Below are positions 56,807 to 64,000 of a DNA stretch of 64,000 bases, piece by piece. Every line of letters starts with the position of its first letter. The first letter of the stretch is position 1. Position numbers and translations under genes: made by a program. The DNA lies in contig NZ_JANUGV010000003.1 in the NCBI RefSeq assembly GCF_024753215.1, positions 248,001 to 312,000 on the forward strand, written 5' to 3'. The DNA is from Massilia solisilvae. GTDB lineage: Bacteria > Pseudomonadota > Gammaproteobacteria > Burkholderiales > Burkholderiaceae_D. Under the pieces are notes generated by a model. It saw only the letters and a program-made list of their open reading frames with translations. It did no database searches and had not been told where the DNA came from.

Positions 56807-57562
56807 ATGAAGATAGTCGTGATCGGAGGCACCGGCCTGACCGGCGCCAAAACCGTTGCCATTCTGCGCCAGGGCGGCCACGAGGTGGTTGCGGCGTCGC
56901 CCAGGCGTGGTGTCGACACCATCACGGGAGTGGGGCTCAAAGAAGCCATGGCCGGCGCACAGGTGGTGATCGACCTTTCCAATCCGCCTTCCTATGATCG
57001 CGAGGCGGTATTGGGATTCTTCGAGATCTCCGGCAGGAACCTGTTCGCGCAAGAGGTCGCAGCGGGCGTCCGGCACCATGTGATGCTATCGATCGTCGGG
57101 GTCGACCGGGTGCCTGAACAGGACTATTTCCACGCCAAAGTCGCGCAGGAAGACCTGATCGAGGCGTCCGGTATTCCTTATACGATCATCCGCTCGACCC
57201 AGTTCCTGGAATTCCTCGGCACCATCGCCGATGCGAGCACGGCGGCAGGCCTGGTCCGGCTTGCACCCAGCCTGCTGCAGCCGATCGCCGCCGCCGACGT
57301 CGCTGCCATCGTTGCCGAACTGGCCCTCGGCAGTCCGCGAAACGGGGTCGTCGAAATTGCCGGCCCGGAGCGGGCGCCGTTCGAGGACATCGTTGCCCGC
57401 TATTTGAGGGCCGTCGGTGACACGCGCAAGGTCGTGACGGATCACGAAGCCCGATATTTCGGCGGGCGCCTCAAGGAAAAGTCACTTGTGCCATTGGGCC
57501 AGGCGCGTCTGGGCCACCTCGATCTCGAGGCGTGGTTGCAGCGCTCGCGGAAAGAAATTTGA
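56807..57562 (+). CDS. NAD(P)-binding protein of the NmrA/atypical SDR type
   Basis: 251 residues. KIVVIGGTGLTGAKTV is the Rossmann dinucleotide motif. The remainder (AGAQVVIDLSNPP, YTIIRSTQFLEFLG, PIAAADVAAIVAELA) follows NAD(P)H-binding atypical SDRs such as quinone oxidoreductase 2-like and NmrA-like proteins. It lacks a clear YxxxK catalytic pair. It may be a redox sensor or a reductase. GGGAGA lies upstream of the ATG. It precedes the membrane protein by 62 bp, in one operon. Confidence 0.87.
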   Translation: MKIVVIGGTGLTGAKTVAILRQGGHEVVAASPRRGVDTITGVGLKEAMAGAQVVIDLSNPPSYDREAVLGFFEISGRNLFAQEVAAGVRHHVMLSIVGVDRVPEQDYFHAKVAQEDLIEASGIPYTIIRSTQFLEFLGTIADASTAAGLVRLAPSLLQPIAAADVAAIVAELALGSPRNGVVEIAGPERAPFEDIVARYLRAVGDTRKVVTDHEARYFGGRLKEKSLVPLGQARLGHLDLEAWLQRSRKEI

Positions 57563-57624
57563 TCAGGCCATCGGTGGCCGCGCCAACCCTGCGCAATGAG
57601 CGGGCGGCGGGGCCGGAGGAAACA

Positions 57625-58653
57625 ATGAAGAACGAAACCCTATTTGCAGGCAACAGCGGTCCCCTTCTTGAGAAACGCTTCGACTACCGGTCGCTGGCCC
57701 CGGCCGCGGCGGCTCTTTGTTATCCCTTCCTTCTCAAGGGGTTCCATACCGCCGTAGCCACGCCGGACGTAGCGCCTTCGTCCCTTGCGATCCTCGTCGC
57801 GGTGCTTGCCCTGGCCGTCGCGGTCGCCGTGCCGTTGCTCGGGCTCGCATTCGCCCTGCGCTTGAGCGCGAGTGCGGGAGCGAGGCGGCTGGCGTATGCC
57901 AGCATGACCGCGCCGACGCTCTACGTCTTCCTCGGCGTCGTCCAGGCCCTGGTCAACAGTCCCATTCCCGACGAAGCCGTATGGTGCCTGATCTGGATCA
58001 CCATCGCGATCTGGTCGCAGCTCGCGCCGAATCGCGTCGTTGCGGCTGTACCTTCGGTGCGGCGCCTGCGCGTCGTACATGGGTTGACTGCCGCGATCCT
58101 GAGCCTGTACGTGTTGTTCCATGTCGCCAACCACCTGTTCGGGCTTGCTGGCGAAGATGCCCATGCGGCCGTGATGAAGATCGGGCGCCTCGTCTACCGT
58201 TCAGGCCTGGGGGAACCGCTGTTGGTGGCTGCCATGCTGTTCCAGGTCGGATCCGGCCTGCATCTCGCATGGCGCTGGAGCGCCGGACCGCAGGCCTTTC
58301 ACCGGACATATCAGGTTGCCTCCGGCACCTACCTGTCGCTGTTTGTGCTCGGACACATGAACTCGGTCTTTATCTACGCGCGCAGCTTTCTCGGCATACC
58401 GACCGGCTGGGATTTCGCGATCGGTGCTCCGGCCGGGCTCATCCATGACGCCTGGAACATCAGGCTGCTGCCGCACTATGCGCTCGGCGTGTTCTTTGTA
58501 CTGAGCCACATGGCGTCGGGCCTGCGGGTCGTGCTGATCGCCCACGGCACGGCCCAACGCACTGCCGACCGGCTTTGGGGCGCCGCCGTCGTGTTCGGCG
58601 CGATGGTCGCGGCCGCGGTCATGGCCGGGATGTGCGGCGTCAGGATCGGCTGA
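57625..58653 (+). CDS. Multi-histidine membrane protein, succinate-dehydrogenase-cytochrome-b-like
   Basis: 342 residues from the ATG at 57625, preceded by GGAGGAAA. About eight to nine hydrophobic spans. His residues recur inside spans: His166 and His170 (LFHVANHLFG), His213 (GSGLHLAWRW), His243 (LGHMNS), His284 and His295 (LSHMASGLR). The pattern of a span with FHxxNH and a later SHxxSGLR resembles succinate dehydrogenase/fumarate reductase cytochrome b subunits, which bind b haem and quinone. It may therefore be an electron-transfer protein working with the NAD(P)-binding protein upstream. The family assignment is uncertain. Confidence 0.7.
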   Translation: MKNETLFAGNSGPLLEKRFDYRSLAPAAAALCYPFLLKGFHTAVATPDVAPSSLAILVAVLALAVAVAVPLLGLAFALRLSASAGARRLAYASMTAPTLYVFLGVVQALVNSPIPDEAVWCLIWITIAIWSQLAPNRVVAAVPSVRRLRVVHGLTAAILSLYVLFHVANHLFGLAGEDAHAAVMKIGRLVYRSGLGEPLLVAAMLFQVGSGLHLAWRWSAGPQAFHRTYQVASGTYLSLFVLGHMNSVFIYARSFLGIPTGWDFAIGAPAGLIHDAWNIRLLPHYALGVFFVLSHMASGLRVVLIAHGTAQRTADRLWGAAVVFGAMVAAAVMAGMCGVRIG

Positions 58654-59029
58654 ACGAACGCAAACCGATCGGTGAACAGGTGCCGGGTCCGTGGCCGTCG
58701 CCAGCGGCCCAAGGCTCTTGATCCTTTTGGGCATTTTATTGAGAAGAACCAGTCTCGAAATCGCTCGTGAGGCGGCCTAAAGTGGAGCCTCTGATACCTG
58801 ATGAAAGAGTCACGCCATGGGCCGGAACACTACGGCAACAGGCCTGCGATCCTGAAGTTCGACCCGTCGTCCGTCCGCTGCCGCCGGTCTTGCCGGCCCT
58901 GTTTGAATCAATCGTCCGTCGTTTTGACAACGTGCCTGTGCGGCACGGTGGGCACCGTGTTGTTCGTGTCTTTCGGCAAATGGCGCTGGCCCGCCTTGTC
59001 TTGCTATTCACAACATCGAAGGAACAAGA
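58654..59029. other. Spacer with promoter element B, upstream of the RND operon
   Basis: 376 bp. Element B lies at 58716-58787. The 240 bp from there to the adaptor gene has an open frame at 58801 on the plus strand, but its translation is cysteine/arginine-rich with no recognisable domain, so I treat it as a leader without a gene. Confidence 0.5.
58716..58787 (+). promoter_or_regulatory. 72-bp repeated promoter element, copy B
   Basis: Same length and blocks as copy A. TCGAAA-17-TAAAGT is its promoter-like core. It lies 242 bp before the RND adaptor ATG, suggesting a long leader if used. Confidence 0.65.
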
Positions 59030-60196
59030 ATGAAAAGTCGATATCCCATCATGACGCGGGCCCGGCCGCTGGCCCTTGCATTGGGAGGGGCTGCCCTGGC
59101 AGCGGCGGCGCTGGCCGGGTGCAGCGATGCCACCGGGAAGGCCGCGCCTGCCGTAGCGGGAGCGCCGCCAGTCTCGGCGTCGGTAGTGGTCGAGAAGACT
59201 ATCGCCGAAACGCAGGAATTTTCCGGTCGCCTCGAGGCAATCGACGTCGTCGCGATCCGTCCACGCGTCAGCGGCTACATCACTGCCGTGAACTTCAAGC
59301 CCGGCAGCGAAGTGAAGAACGGCGACGTTTTGTTCGAGATCGATCGCCGTCCGTTCCAGGCCGAGGCCGACCGCGCCACCGCGGTCTTTGACGCCGCGCG
59401 TGCCAAGGCAGAACTGGCACGCCTTGAACTGAACCGCGCCGAAAAATTGGTGGCCGACCAGGCGATCTCTCAACGCGAATATGACGAGCGCGCGGCCGCC
59501 TGGAAGGAGCTGGACGCCAGCGCACGTTCCGCAAGGGCGCAGGCCGAGGCGGCAAAACTGAACTTGTCCTATACCCGCGTGATCTCGCCGATTACCGGGC
59601 GTGTGTCCAAGGCCGAAATCACCTTGGGCAACCTGGTCGACTCGACGACCGTGTTGACCTCGCTGGTGTCGCAGGACCGCATCTACGCCGGTTTCGACGG
59701 CGACGAGAGCACCTACCTGCGCCTGGCCGAGCGCGCACACGGCGGCAAGCCTGTGGTGGTGCGCGCGGGCCTGGCCAACGAGGACGGCTTCCCGCACGAG
59801 GGCAAGCTGGAATTCGTCGACAACCAGCTCGACACCCGCACCGGCAGCGTGCGCATGCGCGCCGTGTTCGCCAACAAAGATCGCGACATGGCCCCCGGCT
59901 TGTTCGCGCGTGTGCAGATCCGCGGCGACCAACGCGAGGAATTGCTCATTACCGACCGTGCCGTCGGCACCGACCAGAGCCACAAGTTTGTATTCGTGGT
60001 CGGCCCGCAGGGCAAGGCGCAATACCGCGAAGTGACGCTCGGGCCCATTGTCGACGGCCTGCGTGTGGTTCGCCATGGCCTGAAGCCGGGCGAGACGATC
60101 ATCGTCAACGGTTTGCAGCGCGTGAAGCCCGGTGTCCCGGTCACGGTCCAGAACGTGCCGATGCTGGCCAGCGCCGCCACAAGCAAGAAGGAATAA
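59030..60196 (+). CDS. RND efflux periplasmic adaptor lipoprotein (MexE-like)
   Basis: 388 residues. Lipobox ALAGC/SDA. Adaptor hallmarks: VRPRVSGYI-like AIRPRVSGYITAVNF (lipoyl half), a helical hairpin (about residues 105-165), YTRVISPITGRVSKAEITLGNLV (second lipoyl half), and a C-terminal membrane-proximal domain ending VIVNGLQRVKPGVPV-like sequence. It links the inner-membrane pump and the outer-membrane channel. AAGGA precedes the ATG. The pump gene starts 4 bp after its stop. Confidence 0.93.
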   Translation: MKSRYPIMTRARPLALALGGAALAAAALAGCSDATGKAAPAVAGAPPVSASVVVEKTIAETQEFSGRLEAIDVVAIRPRVSGYITAVNFKPGSEVKNGDVLFEIDRRPFQAEADRATAVFDAARAKAELARLELNRAEKLVADQAISQREYDERAAAWKELDASARSARAQAEAAKLNLSYTRVISPITGRVSKAEITLGNLVDSTTVLTSLVSQDRIYAGFDGDESTYLRLAERAHGGKPVVVRAGLANEDGFPHEGKLEFVDNQLDTRTGSVRMRAVFANKDRDMAPGLFARVQIRGDQREELLITDRAVGTDQSHKFVFVVGPQGKAQYREVTLGPIVDGLRVVRHGLKPGETIIVNGLQRVKPGVPVTVQNVPMLASAATSKKE

Positions 60197-60200
60197 GCGC

Positions 60201-63200
60201 ATGAATTTCTCACGCTTTTTCGTCGACAGGCCGATTTTCGCGGCCGTGCTGTCGGTGCTGGTGTTCGTGGCCGGCCTCATTGCGATCTTCCTGCTGCCGA
60301 TTTCGGAGTATCCCAACGTGCAGCCGCCATCGGTGGTGGTGCGCGCCCAGTACCCGGGCGCCAACCCCAAGGTGATCGCGGAAACCGTGGCCACCCCGCT
60401 GGAGCAGGAAATCAACGGGGTCGAGAACATGCTGTACATGACTTCGCAGAGCACCTCCGACGGCGCGCTGCTGCTGACGGTGACCTTCAAGATCGGCACC
60501 AATGTCGAGCAGGCGGAAACCCTGGTCCAGAACCGTGTGCAGCGCGCGCTGCCGCGATTGCCGGAGGAGGTACGCCAGCTCGGCGTTACCACGCTCAAGA
60601 CGTCGCCTACCCTGACGATGGTGGTGAACCTGATCTCGCCGGACAACCGCTATGACGACCTGTACTTGCGCAACTATGCGATCCTGAATATCAGGGATCA
60701 GCTGGCCCGTCTTCCAGGCATGGGCGAGGTGACAATGTTCGGTTCGGGCGACTACGCGATGCGGGTCTGGCTCGACCCGCAGAAGGTCGCCGCGCGCAAC
60801 CTCACGGCGAGCGATATCGTCGCCGCGATCCGGGAGCAGAACGTCCAGGTCGCGGCGGGCGTGGTAGGGCAGGGCCCGTCCAGGGATGCCGACTTCCAGC
60901 TCACCGTCAACACGCAGGGACGCCTGAAGACCGTCGAGGAATTCGGCAACATCATCGTCAAGACGAATGCGGACGGCGCGACCACGCTGCTCAAGGATGT
61001 CGCGCGTCTTGAGCTGGGTTCGAATTCGTACGCGCTGCATTCGCTGCTCAATAACAGATCGGCCGTCGCCCTGCCGATCAGGGAGGCGCCCAACGCCAAT
61101 TCGCTGCAGCTCTCAAGCGACGTACGCGCAACGATGGAGCGCCTGTCGAAAGATTTCCCGGAAGGTGTCGAATACAGAATCGCATACGACCCGACCCAAT
61201 TCGTGCGAGAGTCGATCAAATCGGTGGTCCATACGCTGGTCGAAGCGATCGTGCTGGTGGCGATCGTGGTGATCGTGTTCCTGCAAACCTGGCGCGCCTC
61301 GGTGATCTCGCTGTTGGCGGTGCCGGTGTCGGTGGTGGGAACGTTCGCCGTGATGCTGCTGTCCGGCTTTTCGATCAACACGCTGTCGCTGTTCGGCCTG
61401 GTGCTGGCGATCGGCATCGTGGTCGATGACGCCATCGTGGTGGTCGAAAACGTCGAGCGCAACATCGCCAACGGCCTGCCTGCGCGCGAGGCGACGATCC
61501 AGGCGATGAAGGAAGTCAGTGGGCCGATCATCGCCATCGCGCTGGTGCTGTGCGCCGTATTCGTGCCGATCGCCTTCGTCTCGGGCCTCACCGGCCAGTT
61601 CTACCGCCAGTTCGCACTGACCATCGCGATGTCGACCGTGATCTCGGCCTTCAGCTCGCTGACCCTGGCGCCAGCCCTGTCTGCTGCGCTGTTGCAGCCC
61701 CATGGTGCGCCCAGGGACCGCCTGACCCGGCTCATGGACACGCTCTTCGGCCGCTTCTTCGCCGCATTCAATGGCATCTTCGGCCGCGCTTCGCGCCGTT
61801 ATGAGAGCGGGGTGCAGGGTGTATTGCGGCGCAAGAGCGCAGCCCTGGGCGTCTATCTGCTGCTCGCGGTGGCCGGCATCTTCATGTTCAAGGCGGTGCC
61901 GCCAGGATTTGTGCCGAGCCAGGACAAGGGCTACCTGATCGGGTTTGCCCAGCTGCCCGATGCGGCCTCGCTGGACCGGACGGATGCGGTGATCCGCAAC
62001 ATGTCTGCGATCGCCAAGGACATCCCGGGCGTGGAGAACTCGGTCGCCTTCCCTGGCCTGTCGATCAACGGCTTTACCAATGCGCCCAATGCCGGCATCG
62101 TGTTCACCACTCTCAAGCCGGCCGACCAGAGGCACGGCAAGGAGCAGAGCGCCGAGGCGATCGCCGCCGAGATCAACAAGCGCATGAAGGCGGTCCAGGA
62201 TGCCTTCATGCTGGTGTTGCCGCCGCCGCCGGTCAGCGGCCTGAGCACCACCGGCGGCTTCAAGATGATGATCGAAGACCGAGGCAACCTCGGCTACGAC
62301 GAGCTGTACCAGGCCGTCAAGGCGATGCAGGAAAAGGCGTCCAAAAACCCGCAGCTCAAGGGGGTGTTCACGAGCTACCAGATCAACGTGCCGCAGCTGT
62401 TCGCGGACATCGATCGCGTGCGGGCCAAGCAGCTGGGCGTGCCGCTGGCCGAGATCAACCAGACACTGCAGGTCAACCTTGGTTCGGTGTACGTGAACGA
62501 CTTCAACCAGTTCGGGCGTACCTACCAGGTGCGGGTGCAGGCGGACGCCCAGTTCCGTTCGCAGCGTGAACAGATCGAGCAGCTCAAGGTCCGCAACGAC
62601 AAGGGCGAGATGATCCCGCTGTCGTCGCTGATGAAGGTGAAGGACACCTACGGCCCGGACCGCGTCCAGCGCTACAACAACTACCTCGCCGCCGAACTGA
62701 ACGGCGGCCCGGCTCCGGGCGTGTCGTCCGGCCAGGCCCAGGTGATCATCGAGCAGATCGCCAGGCAGACCCTGCCAAAAGGGATCGGCTACGAATGGAC
62801 CGAGCTGACCTACCAGGACAAATTGGCCGGCAACACCATGCTGTACGTGTTCCCGCTGTGCGTGCTGCTGGTGTTCCTGGTGCTGGCGGCCCAGTACGAA
62901 AGCTGGACCCTGCCGCTGGCGGTGATCCTGCTCGTGCCGATGTCGATCCTGTGCGCGCTGATCGGCGTGAAGCTCGGCGGCGGCGACAACAACATCTTCA
63001 CCCAGATCGCGCTGTTCGTGCTGGTCGGCCTGGCGTCGAAGAACGCCATCCTGATCGTGGAGTTCGCGCTCGAGCTCGAGCAGCAGGGCCGCAGCATCGT
63101 CGCCGCGGCGCTGGAAGCCTGCCGCCTGCGCCTGCGCCCGATCCTGATGACGTCGATCGCGTTCATCATGGGCGTGGTGCCGCTGGTGTTTTCCCACGGC

Positions 63201-63383
63201 GCAGGCGCCGAGATGCGTCACGCGATGGGCGTGGCGGTGTTCTCCGGCATGCTGGGCGTGACCTTCTTCGGCCTGTTCCTCACGCCTGTGTTCTATGTTC
63301 TGCTGCGCACGCTTGCGCAACGCCTGGGCCGCAAGACCCCGGCAGTCGCTTCGGCCGCCGCCAAAATGGAAGGAGCCCAGTGA
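60201..63383 (+). CDS. RND multidrug efflux transporter (MexF-like, HAE-1)
   Basis: 1060 residues, the full HAE-1 length. FFVDRPIFAAVLSVLVFVAG begins span 1. The proton relay is intact: Asp-Asp in GIVVDDAIVVVENVE (span 4) and Lys in GLASKNAILIVEFA (span 10). The two porter domains lie between spans 1-2 and 7-8. It exports hydrophobic drugs or organic compounds through the adaptor and outer-membrane factor encoded on either side; the substrates cannot be read. AAGGA precedes the ATG at 60201; a longer frame would begin inside the adaptor gene. It resembles MexF more than AcrB by eye. Confidence 0.95.
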   Translation: MNFSRFFVDRPIFAAVLSVLVFVAGLIAIFLLPISEYPNVQPPSVVVRAQYPGANPKVIAETVATPLEQEINGVENMLYMTSQSTSDGALLLTVTFKIGTNVEQAETLVQNRVQRALPRLPEEVRQLGVTTLKTSPTLTMVVNLISPDNRYDDLYLRNYAILNIRDQLARLPGMGEVTMFGSGDYAMRVWLDPQKVAARNLTASDIVAAIREQNVQVAAGVVGQGPSRDADFQLTVNTQGRLKTVEEFGNIIVKTNADGATTLLKDVARLELGSNSYALHSLLNNRSAVALPIREAPNANSLQLSSDVRATMERLSKDFPEGVEYRIAYDPTQFVRESIKSVVHTLVEAIVLVAIVVIVFLQTWRASVISLLAVPVSVVGTFAVMLLSGFSINTLSLFGLVLAIGIVVDDAIVVVENVERNIANGLPAREATIQAMKEVSGPIIAIALVLCAVFVPIAFVSGLTGQFYRQFALTIAMSTVISAFSSLTLAPALSAALLQPHGAPRDRLTRLMDTLFGRFFAAFNGIFGRASRRYESGVQGVLRRKSAALGVYLLLAVAGIFMFKAVPPGFVPSQDKGYLIGFAQLPDAASLDRTDAVIRNMSAIAKDIPGVENSVAFPGLSINGFTNAPNAGIVFTTLKPADQRHGKEQSAEAIAAEINKRMKAVQDAFMLVLPPPPVSGLSTTGGFKMMIEDRGNLGYDELYQAVKAMQEKASKNPQLKGVFTSYQINVPQLFADIDRVRAKQLGVPLAEINQTLQVNLGSVYVNDFNQFGRTYQVRVQADAQFRSQREQIEQLKVRNDKGEMIPLSSLMKVKDTYGPDRVQRYNNYLAAELNGGPAPGVSSGQAQVIIEQIARQTLPKGIGYEWTELTYQDKLAGNTMLYVFPLCVLLVFLVLAAQYESWTLPLAVILLVPMSILCALIGVKLGGGDNNIFTQIALFVLVGLASKNAILIVEFALELEQQGRSIVAAALEACRLRLRPILMTSIAFIMGVVPLVFSHGAGAEMRHAMGVAVFSGMLGVTFFGLFLTPVFYVLLRTLAQRLGRKTPAVASAAAKMEGAQ

Positions 63384-63384
63384 C

Positions 63385-64000
63385 ATGAAAGCGCGGATAT
63401 CAAAAGGCGTGGCTCCCCTCGTGGCGGCGCTTGTGCTGACGGCATGCGGCTCACCTGTGCTCAAGCAGCCGGCGATCGAGAAGCCGGCCGCATTCAAGGA
63501 ATCGCAGCGCGCCTCCGACGAAGTCAGGATGGCCGCGGACGGCAGCCGCTGGAAGCAGGGACATCCGGCGGAGCAGCAGCCGCGCGGGCAATGGTGGCTG
63601 GCGTTTAACGATCCGGCGCTGACGGCGCTGATCGGCGAGGCAACCCGCGGCAATGCCAACCTGGCGGTGGCCGCGGCGCGCGTCAAGCAGGCGCGCGCGC
63701 TCGCCGGGATCGCGGGCGCCGAGCGCGTGCCGCAAGTTGGCGTGAATGTGGACGCCCAGCGTGGCCGGCTCGCGCCGCTGCAGGCCGGCCAGCCGCAGGA
63801 CGCGCCGGTTGCAGCGCAAACCAGCTACCGCGCCAACCTGGGCGCAAGCTACGAGGTGGACCTGTTCGGCCGCGTGTCGTCGAACGTGGCCGCTGCGCGT
63901 GGCGACGCGGCGGCATCGGAAGCCAATTACCGTTCGGTGCTGCTGTCGCTGCAGGCCGACGTCGCGCAACAGTACTTCCGCCTGCGCGCCACCGATGCCG
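63385..64000 (+). CDS. RND outer-membrane factor lipoprotein (OprM/NodT-like), 3' partial
   Basis: 205 residues visible before the window ends. Lipobox LVLTAC/GSP, then the conserved QWWLAFNDPALTALIGEA start of the mature protein, NANLAVAAARVKQARA and LGASYEVDLFGRVSSNVAAAR of the TolC-like coiled-coil barrel. It starts 1 bp after the transporter stop, with GGAAGGAG upstream. It completes the tripartite efflux operon. Confidence 0.93.
   Translation, partial: MKARISKGVAPLVAALVLTACGSPVLKQPAIEKPAAFKESQRASDEVRMAADGSRWKQGHPAEQQPRGQWWLAFNDPALTALIGEATRGNANLAVAAARVKQARALAGIAGAERVPQVGVNVDAQRGRLAPLQAGQPQDAPVAAQTSYRANLGASYEVDLFGRVSSNVAAARGDAAASEANYRSVLLSLQADVAQQYFRLRATDA

Noticed and set aside
58801..59391. 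196-residue plus-strand open frame before the RND adaptor
   Set aside because: Overlaps the adaptor gene in another frame; Arg/Ser/Cys-rich and domain-free.

Overview
The window is GC-rich, densely packed chromosomal DNA from a betaproteobacterium. The gene set and order suggest an Oxalobacteraceae member close to Massilia, Telluria or Duganella. The evidence is recA-recX followed by a DUF2889 gene, sucCD and a type IV pilin with its own ligase-type gene, then pgk-pyk-fba-purC-purE-purK-tsaC. DUF4214 surface proteins and a symporter pair of the DUF4212 type fit the same group. The placement is by gene content and style only; no 16S rRNA gene or tRNA was seen.

Layout. 1-3.9 kb: 3' part of a giant Ig-repeat/RTX-like/DUF4214 surface protein. 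3.9-11.8 kb (minus): GNAT acetyltransferase and PPi-type phosphofructokinase, an exported S9 peptidase, an exported M20 peptidase, and a two-part sodium:solute symporter. 11.8-14 kb: the two-component system that shares an operon with the symporter. 14-16.8 kb: SOS-controlled recA, then recX and a DUF2889 gene. 16.8-21.1 kb: sucCD, then a sigma-54-type pilin promoter, pilin and an O-antigen-ligase-like membrane protein that may glycosylate it. 21.2-29.5 kb: a second S9 peptidase, a beta-helix lipoprotein with a DUF4214-like segment, moaC, a BepA-like M48 protease, a DUF2946-like protein, a YheT hydrolase and a CHCC zinc-finger protein. 29.6-38.4 kb: azlCD, lower glycolysis, and the purC-purE-purK-tsaC operon. 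38.4-51.9 kb: two lipoprotein esterases, OmpW, glutaryl-CoA dehydrogenase, a flavin reductase, msrA, cfa, a hemerythrin-PdxH fusion, tcdA, an FKBP, cysK, and a zinc efflux pair (SmtB-like repressor plus CDF pump).

From about 51.9 kb the texture changes. The spacers are longer and more A/T-rich. Broken gene pieces appear: a probably frameshifted PKD protein, an msrB tail and a frameshifted GntR/MocR head. The genes are stress and oxidoreductase types: a quinone-oxidoreductase-like enzyme, a second msrA, a periplasmic cupin, an AraC regulator, an NAD(P)-binding protein, a polyhistidine membrane protein and an RND efflux operon cut by the window end. Two similar 72-bp elements sit upstream of the last two operons and suggest co-regulation. 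I read this stretch as an accessory region assembled by insertion and deletion.

Two families of short palindromic intergenic repeats punctuate the core part (six copies of one, about four of the other). I did not find either beyond about 50.5 kb. The most unusual single gene is the hemerythrin-PdxH fusion at 46.8-48.0 kb.
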